Shown here piece after piece: positions 1 through 8,193 of a stretch of 64,000 nucleotides of DNA. Under the pieces are notes generated by a model. It saw only the letters and a list, made by a program, of their open reading frames with translations, made no database searches and was not told the DNA's origin. Position 1 is the first letter of the stretch. Each line of letters begins with the position of its first letter. Source of the DNA: Zoogloeaceae bacterium (GTDB lineage Bacteria; Pseudomonadota; Gammaproteobacteria; Burkholderiales; Rhodocyclaceae). The stretch spans positions 1-64,000 of the forward strand of contig JAIRPW010000029.1 in NCBI GenBank assembly GCA_031256795.1, written 5' to 3'. The position numbers were made by a program, and so were the translations under genes.

Positions 1-22
1 CCCCCCCCCCCCCCCCCCCCCC
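1..22. other. Homopolymer C run at contig edge
   Basis: The first 22 bases are all C and directly abut normal coding sequence. No comparable homopolymer occurs elsewhere in the window. This looks like a sequencing or assembly artefact at a contig end (a G/C-tail or low-complexity read end), not a biological repeat. Confidence 0.7.
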
Positions 23-739
23 GGGCGCGCCGCAAACGCCTTTCTCGCCGCTCTTCTCTTTGCCGTTCCGCTGTGCGGAACGGCAAGTGACGACGGCGCA
101 GACGCAAGCCATACGCTGACGCTGACCGCCAGTCCGCCCAGCGCGGCGGTCAATGAAACCAGCGTCTTGTCGGTCAAACTCACGCGGGACGGCAAGACGG
201 TCTCCGGGGAGAATGTCACGCTGCAATGGCAGGTTAAAGGAACGGACGTCTGGCGTAACTTTCCCGTCGCCGTGGACGCTACCAACGTTTCCGGTTTGGC
301 GGAGGTGGCGTTGAAAAACGCGGAGATTGCCGGGGGCGGTCACCGGACGCTGCGGGTCAGGGCGTTTTATGCCGACGCTTTAAGCGCGGATGTGGAAGTG
401 ATTTTTGGCGCGCCCCTGCCCTCCGGATTTATCGCCCTGTCGGATTCGGTAAAAAACTGGCGCGACGCCAAAAGCTATTGCGCGGATCAAGGCGGAAAAT
501 TGCCCAAAATCAATTATTCAGACTCGACCGGAGATGTGAATCCCGGCGACTCCATTGAGGGATTCGGAAGCCATGGCGGTTCCTGGCCTGCGGATATTCC
601 CCGTGATGTGTTCTGGAGCGGCACGGAGTTTTCCGGCGCGCCCGGCGCGTCATGGGCGATTACGGAGAATGGCGGAGTAGAGGCCGTCAATGGCGGCACT
701 GGAGATTCCTTTGGCTGGATGAGCGCCTGCGTTCCGTGA
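23..739 (+). CDS. Secreted Ig-like / lectin-like surface protein, 5' end missing
   Basis: The frame is open from the contig edge to the TGA at 737-739. A TTG codon at 167 could be taken for a start, but the frame continues upstream through a hydrophobic stretch (FLAALLFAVPLCGTAS) that looks like the end of a signal peptide. Only a few N-terminal residues are therefore probably missing. After it comes a beta-rich segment resembling a bacterial Ig-like (Big) domain (roughly codons 116-420 nt of the fragment). The C-terminal part holds WRDAKSYCADQGGKLPKI, a motif typical of the lectin-like tail of invasin/intimin-type adhesins. It ends with a second Cys (SACVP) that could form a disulphide with the first. 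Likely role: cell-surface or periplasmic adhesion. The family is inferred from motifs only. It converges on mlaF with a 1-bp gap. Confidence 0.6.
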   Translation, partial: GRAANAFLAALLFAVPLCGTASDDGADASHTLTLTASPPSAAVNETSVLSVKLTRDGKTVSGENVTLQWQVKGTDVWRNFPVAVDATNVSGLAEVALKNAEIAGGGHRTLRVRAFYADALSADVEVIFGAPLPSGFIALSDSVKNWRDAKSYCADQGGKLPKINYSDSTGDVNPGDSIEGFGSHGGSWPADIPRDVFWSGTEFSGAPGASWAITENGGVEAVNGGTGDSFGWMSACVP

Positions 740-740
740 A

Positions 741-1544
741 TTATGGATTTGGCGCGGACAGAAAAAATTCCCGTGTGGCCGGGTGATCCCAGGCGGTGAT
801 TTCCGCGATGCTTCCCTGCCGCAGGACGCGCTGTTCGGCCAGTACCGCCACCGAGCTTTCCAGGCCGCGAATCGTTTCGACGTCATGCGTTACCAGCACG
901 ACGGTAAGCCGCAGCATCTCCTGCAATTCCCGGATAAGGCGCACAAAACTTCGGCTGCGCGGCGGGTCGAGCCCCGCCGTCGGCTCGTCCAGCAGCAAGA
1001 GTTCCGGCTCGATCGCCAGGGCGCGCGCCAGCGCCACGCGCTTGATCATTCCGCCGGATAACTCCGCCGGCGTCAGCGCGGCCTGTCCGAAATCCAGGCC
1101 GACCATATTGAGTTTCAGGCGCACGTTTTCCCGTATCCATCCCTCATCCAAAAAGCCAAGCTCCCGCAGAGGAAAGGCGATGTTGTCATACACAGAAAGC
1201 GCGGAAAATAGCGCGCCCTGCTGAAAAAGCATTCCCAAACGCCGTCGCAGCGCCTGCCGCTGCGCCAGGCTCGCGTGATGCAGCGATTCGCCGAAAAGGC
1301 GTACCTCTCCTTGCGCGGGCGCGGTCAAGCCCAGGATGACGCGCAGCAGCGTCGTTTTTCCGCTGCCCGATCCGCCGATCAATGAAATCACCTCGCCCTG
1401 CCGCGCCGTGAAATCCAGCGCGCGATGAATGAGGGTTTCGCGGTAGCGCGTCCAGACGCCGCGCAGCTCGATGACGCCGCTGGCGTCGGCGGCGGGCTGC
1501 GGAAGGGGAGAAAGGGAGGGGGCGCGGCTCACGCTATATCCCAA
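741..1544 (-). CDS. mlaF: Mla-type ABC transporter ATP-binding protein
   Basis: Cytoplasmic ATPase of the MlaFE-type phospholipid transporter that maintains outer-membrane lipid asymmetry. In 267 aa the motifs are complete: Walker A GGSGSGKT at 57-64, ABC signature LSGGM at 162-166, Walker B LLLLDEP around 183-188, and H-loop histidine near 220. The SGGM-(I/V)-KRVALARAL form of the signature is typical of MlaF/Ttg2A proteins. The N-terminus carries about 20 extra low-complexity residues, so a later start cannot be excluded. It overlaps the upstream mlaE by 11 bp and is the last gene of the minus-strand operon. The MCE-domain partner (mlaD) and periplasmic mlaC do not follow. Confidence 0.88.
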   Translation of the reverse strand: MGYSVSRAPSLSPLPQPAADASGVIELRGVWTRYRETLIHRALDFTARQGEVISLIGGSGSGKTTLLRVILGLTAPAQGEVRLFGESLHHASLAQRQALRRRLGMLFQQGALFSALSVYDNIAFPLRELGFLDEGWIRENVRLKLNMVGLDFGQAALTPAELSGGMIKRVALARALAIEPELLLLDEPTAGLDPPRSRSFVRLIRELQEMLRLTVVLVTHDVETIRGLESSVAVLAEQRVLRQGSIAEITAWDHPATREFFLSAPNP

Positions 1545-2661
1545 TCTGCCGGGTCAGGAGCGCGAAAATGGCGTCCGTAAGGATGACCAGCGTAATCGCG
1601 GTGACGACGGACGCGGTAGTATGGCGCGAAAGGCTTTCCGTGTTCGGGCGTACTTTCAGGCCAAAATGGCAGGCCAAAAGCGCGATCAAAAAGCCAAAAA
1701 CAGCGCCCTTGGACAAGCCAATCCACAAATTGGAAAACGCGACGACTTCGGGGAGACGCAGGAAAAAATAAGGGATGGACAATTCCAGTTCCACAAAAGC
1801 GGCAACCGCGCCGCCCAGAAGCGCGGAAAACGAAACCCAGACGACCAGAAGGGGCATGACCACCAGCATGGCCGCCACTTTTGGCCATACGACCCGCAAG
1901 GTTGCGGAAACGCCCATAACGGCCAGGGCGTCAATTTCCTCCGTAACGCGCATTACGCCGATCTGCGCGGTCATGGCCGAGCCGGAGCGTCCGGCGACCA
2001 GCACTGCCGCAAGCACCGGCCCCAGTTCACGGATAATGCCCATCCCCAGCAGATTGACCACAAAAATATCCGCGCCGTAAAGTCTTAGCTGTAGGGCGGA
2101 CAGATAACTGATGGTCAGCCCGATTAAAAAGCCCACAAGCAAAGTGACCGGCATGGCCTCGAAACCCGCCTTATAAAGCGTGGCGGAAAATTCTTTCCAG
2201 GGCATGGCTTTGGGGTGACGGCACAAAAAGTATGCGCTTAACACAAGCGCGCCGAGCAGTTCGGTTACGTCCAGCGTAAAGGAAAGCATCCGGCGCGACA
2301 TGGAAAGCACGGAGCGTCCCAGGCGTTCCAGCCACAGGAAAGGGACTGGCCGCGCGCTTTCCTCTTTTTGCTCCGGCAGACGCGCGATACGCGAGAATGC
2401 GGCAGCCAAGCGCTCCGGCAAAATGATCTGCTTTGGATAGCGCTGTCGCCAGGCACGCCACAGCAAGAGCGCGGCGGCATTGTCCAGGCGGCTGATCCCC
2501 TCCAGATTCCAGGATCGCGCTTCGCTCCCCGCCTGGGAAAGCGCCTGGAACAGGAGACGCCGCCGCCGTCCCAGTATGTCAAATTCCGCCAGCGTCCACG
2601 CGCCGGAGAGCGCGGCCTCGCCGTCAGACAGCCGTAATACGGGAGGATCGGGCGCGGTCAT
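1534..2661 (-). CDS. mlaE: MlaE-family ABC permease with N-terminal STAS domain
   Basis: Inner-membrane permease of the Mla/Ttg2-type lipid transporter (375 aa). Residues from about 140 onward form the MlaE domain, with several hydrophobic segments and the family-typical core around GPVLAAVLVAGRSGSA and MRVTEEIDALAVMG. The first ~115 residues are soluble and resemble a STAS domain, which in many Mla systems is the separate small protein MlaB. This is therefore the fused MlaB-MlaE arrangement. Its start overlaps the ppx stop by 4 bp (ATGA) and its end overlaps mlaF by 11 bp, which implies translational coupling. Confidence 0.87.
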   Translation of the reverse strand: MTAPDPPVLRLSDGEAALSGAWTLAEFDILGRRRRLLFQALSQAGSEARSWNLEGISRLDNAAALLLWRAWRQRYPKQIILPERLAAAFSRIARLPEQKEESARPVPFLWLERLGRSVLSMSRRMLSFTLDVTELLGALVLSAYFLCRHPKAMPWKEFSATLYKAGFEAMPVTLLVGFLIGLTISYLSALQLRLYGADIFVVNLLGMGIIRELGPVLAAVLVAGRSGSAMTAQIGVMRVTEEIDALAVMGVSATLRVVWPKVAAMLVVMPLLVVWVSFSALLGGAVAAFVELELSIPYFFLRLPEVVAFSNLWIGLSKGAVFGFLIALLACHFGLKVRPNTESLSRHTTASVVTAITLVILTDAIFALLTRQIGI

Positions 2662-4193
2662 TCTTTTGGCTTCTTTTCGCTGAGGACGTCCAGACGGAAT
2701 TCAAACCCGGCCTGCCGCCAGATACCGGACTCTTCTGACAGGGCCGCCGCAGTCCACGGATTTTCCTCCAGCCAGCGCTCCGGAATGGAGAGGGAAAAAC
2801 CGTTTGACAACGGTCTCGCGCGCAGATGCGGCAATTCACGGTCATCGCGGCTGCGATGCAGAAGCGCCGCGAGACGAAGGCAGAAAATGAGCTGCCAGAC
2901 CGGATCATTTCTCGGAGTCGCGGAAAATTTTCCCAGATTGCCGCGATGTCCCAGTACCAGCGTAGCCAGACGCGCCCGGTCCTTGTTGGAGAAGCCGGGC
3001 ATGTCGGCATAGGTCAAAATATAAGCGCCGTGTTTGTGGTAGCCGCTGTGCGCGACGGAAATTCCGATTTCGTGAAGACAGGCTGCCCAGTCCAGAAAAA
3101 GCGCGTTTTCCTCTGTTTCGGCGTTTTCCGCTCCCGCCTCCGCAGGCAAGGGTTGCCCGGAAAGCTGCGACCAGAGGTTCAGCGCCGCCGCGCGCACCCG
3201 CAGCGTTTGCCGCCGCTCCACATGATAGCGGCGGGCGAATTGGCGCACGGTTTCCGCGCGCATATCCTGGTGCTGAAAGCGTCCCAGCAAATCATAAAGC
3301 GCGCCCAGGCGCAGAGCGCCGTCCGCGTAGGTCATGCGGGACAGGCTGAAAGCCTCAAATATCGCGCGCATAATCGCAAGGCCGCCCGGCAGTACCGGCA
3401 GGCGATCCGCGCGAGAGCCGGGCGCGTTGAAAGCGTCAATCGCGCCGATTTTGCAGAGCAGCGCGGAGAGCTTATCCAGCCCCTCGCGGGTAATTCCCGC
3501 CACATTGCCGGGGTTCAGACGATTGGTTTCCAGCAGGTCGCAAATGGCGCGCGCCGTTCCAGAAGAGCCGATGGCCTCTTTCCAGCCCTGCCGCAGATAG
3601 TCGTGCCGAATCAGCTCAATTTCCTTGGCGGCGGCTTCTTGCGCGGCGTACAGACGTTTTTTGTCAATCTTGCCGTCGGGAAAGTAGCGCAGGGTGTAGC
3701 TTACGCAGCCCATGTAGAGCGAATCCAGCAGCAACGGCTCTTCCTTTTTGCCGATGACGAATTCTGTTGAGCCGCCGCCGATGTCAATGACCAGGCGTTT
3801 GTGCGAGGCGGGCGGCAGGGAGTGAATGGTTCCCAGATAGATGAGGCGCGCTTCTTCGCGTCCGGCGATCACTTCAATGGGAAAGCCCAGCGCCGTTTCG
3901 CCGCCCGCGAGAAATTCTTCTGCATTGCGCGCGACGCGCAGGGTATTGGTGGCTACCGCGCGTACCGCTCCTTTTTTAACATGGCGCAGCCGTTCGCCGA
4001 AACGGCGCAACGCCGCCCAGCCGCGCTCCAGCGAGGGGCGGTCCAGCGCCTTTTCCGCGGTCAGCCCGGTGGCCAGACGCACGGTCTCCTTGAGGGAGTC
4101 CAGAGGATAGATCTGTCCGTCAACCACGCGCCCCACTTGCAAACGAAAACTGTTGGAACCCAAATCCACGGCGGCGATTGTTTCATATTCCAT
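2658..4193 (-). CDS. ppx: Exopolyphosphatase (Ppx/GppA family)
   Basis: Hydrolyses terminal phosphates from polyphosphate, or pppGpp in the GppA branch. The 511-aa length fits Ppx. The sugar-kinase/actin-like fold is shown by AAVDLGSNSFRLQVG near the N-terminus and IDIGGGSTEFVIG near residue 140. The C-terminal half has an HD-like helical region (CLHEIG...H..HGAYI...). The start overlaps the end of the thioredoxin-like gene by 11 bp and the stop overlaps mlaE by 4 bp. Ppx and GppA cannot be separated from sequence alone. Confidence 0.9.
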   Translation of the reverse strand: MEYETIAAVDLGSNSFRLQVGRVVDGQIYPLDSLKETVRLATGLTAEKALDRPSLERGWAALRRFGERLRHVKKGAVRAVATNTLRVARNAEEFLAGGETALGFPIEVIAGREEARLIYLGTIHSLPPASHKRLVIDIGGGSTEFVIGKKEEPLLLDSLYMGCVSYTLRYFPDGKIDKKRLYAAQEAAAKEIELIRHDYLRQGWKEAIGSSGTARAICDLLETNRLNPGNVAGITREGLDKLSALLCKIGAIDAFNAPGSRADRLPVLPGGLAIMRAIFEAFSLSRMTYADGALRLGALYDLLGRFQHQDMRAETVRQFARRYHVERRQTLRVRAAALNLWSQLSGQPLPAEAGAENAETEENALFLDWAACLHEIGISVAHSGYHKHGAYILTYADMPGFSNKDRARLATLVLGHRGNLGKFSATPRNDPVWQLIFCLRLAALLHRSRDDRELPHLRARPLSNGFSLSIPERWLEENPWTAAALSEESGIWRQAGFEFRLDVLSEKKPKE

Positions 4194-4797
4194 GTTTTTT
4201 CTCCGCGATTTTCAGTTTTTGCCGGGTTCGGATCGCGCGTAAAAAACGGCAATCCCAAGGATTGGCCTGACGCGGCGCGTCTTTCCGCAAAAGCTCTTCC
4301 AGCGTTTCTTCCGGGAAAGCGCCTGAATGCCGCGCCAGAACGCGGAGGTCGCGATCCAGCGCCAGTGTCATGGGCAGTCCGGAAACGGCTTCGCGTTCCC
4401 GCGCGAAAAGCGCCAGATCGGAGGCGCTGCCCAGCCATACCGGAAACGCGGGAGTTTGGCGCGCCAGGAAAGCGCGCACGTTTTCCCGCGTATCTATCGC
4501 CAGTCCCAAAAACCGCGCTCTGGCGCTCCATTTTTTCTGCAAGCGCGAAAAGGCGGGCAGTTCCTTTACGCAGGGCGCGCACCAGGTTGCCCATAGGTTG
4601 AGTACCAATATTTTTTCCGGGTTCGTTTTTCGGAATGCCGCGAGCGTCGTGGTTTGGCCGTCAAGCGTCATGAAAGGGCGCGACCACATGGGATGGGTCA
4701 TGGGCAAGGAATCCGGGCAGGAGGCCGCGCAGGGCAGGACGCCGCACAACGCGAAAATGATCGGAGCGAGGTTTCTGGTGTTCGCCAAAAGGCTCAT
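4183..4797 (-). CDS. TlpA-like secreted thioredoxin/redoxin
   Basis: Periplasmic thiol-disulphide oxidoreductase, 204 aa. The start at 4797 overlaps the preceding stop (ATGA). It gives a signal peptide MSLLANTRNLAPIIFALCG with a Cys-containing cleavage region, which could be a lipoprotein or a plain Sec signal. The active site WATWCAPC lies at about residues 69-76, followed by a redoxin domain with a cis-Pro region (LPMTLALD). The family commonly serves cytochrome c maturation or general reduction of periplasmic proteins; the substrate is unknown. A longer reading upstream to 5121 only runs through the neighbouring gene and was discarded. Confidence 0.82.
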   Translation of the reverse strand: MSLLANTRNLAPIIFALCGVLPCAASCPDSLPMTHPMWSRPFMTLDGQTTTLAAFRKTNPEKILVLNLWATWCAPCVKELPAFSRLQKKWSARARFLGLAIDTRENVRAFLARQTPAFPVWLGSASDLALFAREREAVSGLPMTLALDRDLRVLARHSGAFPEETLEELLRKDAPRQANPWDCRFLRAIRTRQKLKIAEKKHGI

Positions 4798-5381
4798 GTC
4801 GCGGATTCCAGAAGTTTTAATACGTCTTTTAGCGGTAACGGGACGCTTGCGCGCCTGTCGCGCCGCGCGCGGCCTTGCCGCCATACGCGCAGCGGGAAAA
4901 CCGAAAGGTAAACGTCGGTTTCGGGCCATTTCAGGCAAAACCGCGCTTCCGCGCGCTCGTCGCGCGGCTGTTCCGCATAAAATTCCAGTTGCCGGTCCAA
5001 AAGAAAAATTTCTACATCCTTGGCGCTGTCGGCAAACAGTAACAGTTCGACAGCGGAATACTTTGAAGCCGTGCCTTCCAGCGCCGCGCCCGTCAAGCAA
5101 GGGCGAAAGGGCAAAAGGCATTCCATGACTCGTGCCGCCGCTTCGCGCAGACGGCGCAGACGTTCCGGGGTCTCGCCGCCCTGATACAGCGCGAGATAAA
5201 GCCGCAGCGCTTCTTCCACCTCGTCATCGGAGGGCAGGGCGGCGCGATCCATTCCGCCCAGCTGCCGCGCCGCCTTTTTTTTGGCGGATTCTATATCCGC
5301 AAGTCCGTCCTCCGCCATCAGGCGGGCGGCCAGACCCGCGATGCGCGGACGGGAAAGCGGCGGTCGGGAATTTTTGGCCAT
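4794..5381 (-). CDS. Conserved hypothetical protein, nucleotidyltransferase-like position
   Basis: I do not recognise a defined family. The chosen start (5381, MAKNSRPPLSRPR) gives 195 aa; an in-frame start at 5429 would add 16 residues. The N-terminal third is a basic segment and then a helical region (SRPRIAGLAARLMAEDGLADIESAKKKAA, written here only as a positional cue around residues 8-36) that resembles a short DNA/RNA-binding helix bundle. The rest is mixed, with acidic patches around EVEEAL and a charged C-terminus. It is the first gene of the ppx-mla operon and diverges from mpl across 116 bp. Similar small ORFs precede mpl/tlpA in other betaproteobacteria, by my recollection. Confidence 0.6.
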   Translation of the reverse strand: MAKNSRPPLSRPRIAGLAARLMAEDGLADIESAKKKAARQLGGMDRAALPSDDEVEEALRLYLALYQGGETPERLRRLREAAARVMECLLPFRPCLTGAALEGTASKYSAVELLLFADSAKDVEIFLLDRQLEFYAEQPRDERAEARFCLKWPETDVYLSVFPLRVWRQGRARRDRRASVPLPLKDVLKLLESAT

Positions 5382-5497
5382 AATGCGCAAACGCGCTCCA
5401 CAAGGAGAATTTTCCGGAATTTTCGGCAAGACGCCAGAATCGCGGAAGGCTTCAGGTAAAATTTCCGCGATTCTAAATCCGAAGACAGAAAACGCCT

Positions 5498-6859
5498 ATG
5501 CGCATCCATATTCTCGGAATTTGCGGCGCCTTCATGGGCGGTTTGGCGCGGCTGGCGCTGGAAGCCGGACACGCGGTAAGCGGCTGCGACGCGGCGGTTT
5601 ATCCGCCAATGAGCGAGCAGCTGCGGGCAGACGGCGTCGCGCTTACGGAAGGCTATGACCCGAAAACGCTGGAGACTCCCGCGGATTTATACGTGATCGG
5701 CAATGCCTTGTCGCGCGGCAATCCTTTGCTGGAAGCGATTCTAGATCGAGGGCTTCCCTATGTTTCAGGACCGCAGTGGCTTGCGGAGCATATTCTGCAA
5801 GGGCGGCACGTGTTGGGGGTTGCCGGAACGCACGGCAAGACAACGACGGCTTCCATGCTTGCGTGGATTCTGGAGAAGAACGGCCTTTGTCCGGGTTTTC
5901 TGATTGGCGGAGTGCTGCGTAACTTTGGCGTTTCTGCGCGGCTGGGACGCGCGCCTTTTTTCGTGATTGAGGCGGATGAATACGATACCGCCTTTTGCGA
6001 CAAGCGATCCAAATTCATTCACTATCGTCCGCGCACCTTGATTCTCAACAATCTGGAATATGATCACGCGGATATTTTCAGCGATCTTGCCGCGATTGAG
6101 CGGCAATTCCATCATTTGGTGCGCACTTTGCCGGCTTCTGGCCTGATCGTTTGCAACCGCCAGGAAGAGAGTCTCGCGCGGGTTTTGGCGCGCGGATGCT
6201 GGACGCGGGTTGAATACTTCAACGATCCGGAGGGAATTCGCGCGGAAGGCGAAGACGCGGACGGTTTTCTGCGGATCGTGGAGGGCGGCGCGCCAATCGG
6301 CGAGGCGCGCTGGGATTTGATTGGCGCGCACAATCGCCAGAATGCCGCCGCGGCGCTATTGGCCGCGCGGCATGTGGGCGTGCCGTTCGCCGACGGTCTG
6401 GCTGCGCTTACGGATTTTCAGAATGTTCGGCGGCGCATGGAGATTCGCGGCAAAGCGGCGGGCGTAACGGTCTACGATGATTTCGCGCATCATCCGACCG
6501 CCATTGCCGCCACGCTGGACGGTTTGCGCCGGAAGGTCGGCGACGCGCGCGTATTTGCCGTGCTGGAGCCGCGCTCCAACACCATGCGGGAGGGCGTTCT
6601 GAAAGATCGGCTGGCGGAAAGCCTTGCGCAAGCCGATCTGATTTTTTGCTACGCGGCCAATTTGGGCTGGGACGCGGCGGAAAGCCTCGCGCCGCTCCAG
6701 GAACGCGCGCGCGTATTTGAGGACCTGGAACGGATGGTTGAGGAGATTGCCGTCGCGTCCCGGTCGGGCGATCACGTGCTCGTCATGAGCAATGGCGGTT
6801 TCGGCAACATTCACAACCGGCTGCTTTCCGCCCTGCAATGCCGTGCCGCGGCTTTATAA
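5498..6859 (+). CDS. mpl: UDP-MurNAc:L-Ala-gamma-D-Glu-meso-DAP ligase
   Basis: Peptidoglycan recycling enzyme that joins the salvaged murein tripeptide to UDP-MurNAc using ATP. At 453 aa it is the normal length for Mpl. The N-terminus MRIHILGICGAFMGGLA is the Mur-type nucleotide-binding loop in its Mpl form. The ATP loop GTHGKTT lies at 110-116, followed by EADEYD, and a C-terminal domain contains DDFAHHPTAIAATL. Unlike MurC, the first loop reads GICG-FMGG, which supports Mpl. It is the first gene of the plus-strand run with gmhB and the acyltransferase. Confidence 0.93.
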   Translation: MRIHILGICGAFMGGLARLALEAGHAVSGCDAAVYPPMSEQLRADGVALTEGYDPKTLETPADLYVIGNALSRGNPLLEAILDRGLPYVSGPQWLAEHILQGRHVLGVAGTHGKTTTASMLAWILEKNGLCPGFLIGGVLRNFGVSARLGRAPFFVIEADEYDTAFCDKRSKFIHYRPRTLILNNLEYDHADIFSDLAAIERQFHHLVRTLPASGLIVCNRQEESLARVLARGCWTRVEYFNDPEGIRAEGEDADGFLRIVEGGAPIGEARWDLIGAHNRQNAAAALLAARHVGVPFADGLAALTDFQNVRRRMEIRGKAAGVTVYDDFAHHPTAIAATLDGLRRKVGDARVFAVLEPRSNTMREGVLKDRLAESLAQADLIFCYAANLGWDAAESLAPLQERARVFEDLERMVEEIAVASRSGDHVLVMSNGGFGNIHNRLLSALQCRAAAL

Positions 6860-6886
6860 TTCTCGATTCCTTTTTTCTGGCGCGCC

Positions 6887-7432
6887 ATGAAACTTATTAT
6901 TCTCGACCGCGACGGAGTCATCAATGTTGATTCCGCGCACTACATCAAGAATCCGGCGGAGTGGAAGGCGATCCCCGGTTCTCTGGAGGCCGTTGCCCGT
7001 CTGAATCAGCATGGTTACAGAGTGGTCGTCGCCACCAATCAATCCGGGATTGGGCGCGGGCTTTTCGATATGGATACCCTGAATGCCATCCACGAAAAAA
7101 TGGTGCGGGAGCTGGCCGCAGTCGGCGGGCGGGTGGAAGCCATTTTTTATTGTCCGCATCCCGCGGACTCGGATTGCGACTGCCGCAAGCCCAAACCGGG
7201 CATGTTTCACCGCATTGCCGCTCGCTTTAATGCTGATTTATCCGGCGTTCCCGCGATTGGCGACTCTTCGCGCGACCTGGAAGCGGGCGCGGCGGCGGGA
7301 TGCCAACCGATTCTGGTGTTGACCGGCAAGGGGGAAAAAACCAAAGCGGAAGGAAATCTGCCGCCGGGAACGCTGGAATTCCCCGATCTTGCCGCCGCCG
7401 CCGATGCGATCCTCCAGAAGGACGCGGCATGA
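6887..7432 (+). CDS. gmhB: D-glycero-beta-D-manno-heptose 1,7-bisphosphate 7-phosphatase
   Basis: HAD-superfamily phosphatase of the ADP-heptose pathway for the LPS inner core. In 181 aa, the nucleophile motif DRDGVIN is at 7-13, the second motif ATNQSGIGRG at 49-58, and GDSSRD at 125-130. A zinc-binding set CPH...CDC (Cys89, His91, Cys97, Cys99) followed by RKPKPGM is the hallmark of GmhB as opposed to HisB. Its stop overlaps the next start (ATGA). Confidence 0.93.
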   Translation: MKLIILDRDGVINVDSAHYIKNPAEWKAIPGSLEAVARLNQHGYRVVVATNQSGIGRGLFDMDTLNAIHEKMVRELAAVGGRVEAIFYCPHPADSDCDCRKPKPGMFHRIAARFNADLSGVPAIGDSSRDLEAGAAAGCQPILVLTGKGEKTKAEGNLPPGTLEFPDLAAAADAILQKDAA

Positions 7433-8193
7433 TTGCGTTGCGCTCTTTCGTGTTCTGGGTTTTGATTTCCGCCAGTACCATTGTTTTCGGGACCGGGTTT
7501 GTCTTGAGTATTCTGCTGCCGCTGCGCGCGCGCTTTTGGCTGCTCCGGTGCTGGCGCGCGAGTTTCAATCTATTTGCGCGCGGTATTCTGGGGTTGCGGG
7601 TCAAGGTGCTGGGGCGTGAAAATATTCCTGAAAAGCCTACGCTGGTGCTTGCCAAACACGAATCTGCCTGGGAGACGGTCGGATTGCAGGATATTTTTAT
7701 TCCCGCCGTGTTTGTGATGAAAAAGGAACTTTTGCGCGTGCCTTTTTTCGGCTGGGGGCTGTACGCGCTCAATATGATCGCCATTGATCGCGGCGCGGGC
7801 AGAGCCGCTTTGCGGCAAATGCTGGAGCAGGGGTTGCAGCGCTTGCGCGCGGGGATCTGGATTATTGTTTTCCCGGAAGGTACGCGCGTGCCGCCGGGGG
7901 AAACTGTGCGCTATAAATCGGGCGCGGCCTATTTCGCCATGAAAAGCGGAATGGCGGTCGTGCCGGTCGCGCACAACGCGGCGGATGTATGGCCGAAAAA
8001 ATCGCTACGGATTCGACCGGGTCTGATTACGGTGAGCGTTGGCCCTCCTATCGCCACGGAGGGACTGAAAGACGCGGAAGTCAATCGAGCGGTGGAAACG
8101 TGGATTGAGGGCGAAATGCGCCAGATTGCGCCCTGGCGGTATACATGGGAAAACACGGAAACGCGCATGAATTTAAGCAAACCTCATGCGTAA
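7429..8193 (+). CDS. plsC: 1-acyl-sn-glycerol-3-phosphate acyltransferase
   Basis: Membrane-associated acyltransferase that makes phosphatidic acid (254 aa). The start at 7429 overlaps gmhB by 4 bp. An N-terminal hydrophobic segment (residues ~5-30) anchors it. The catalytic H-x4-D/E motif is present as KHESAWE (His77, Glu82) and the substrate loop as FPEGTR at 148-153. The Glu in place of Asp is common in this beta/gammaproteobacterial subgroup. The heptose neighbour suggests an envelope-assembly operon. Confidence 0.88.
   Translation: MIALRSFVFWVLISASTIVFGTGFVLSILLPLRARFWLLRCWRASFNLFARGILGLRVKVLGRENIPEKPTLVLAKHESAWETVGLQDIFIPAVFVMKKELLRVPFFGWGLYALNMIAIDRGAGRAALRQMLEQGLQRLRAGIWIIVFPEGTRVPPGETVRYKSGAAYFAMKSGMAVVPVAHNAADVWPKKSLRIRPGLITVSVGPPIATEGLKDAEVNRAVETWIEGEMRQIAPWRYTWENTETRMNLSKPHA

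Noticed and set aside
1-22. Poly-C tract as a phase-variable repeat
   Set aside because: It sits exactly at the contig edge with no sequence before it; a sequencing/assembly tail is simpler. It cannot be judged without upstream sequence.
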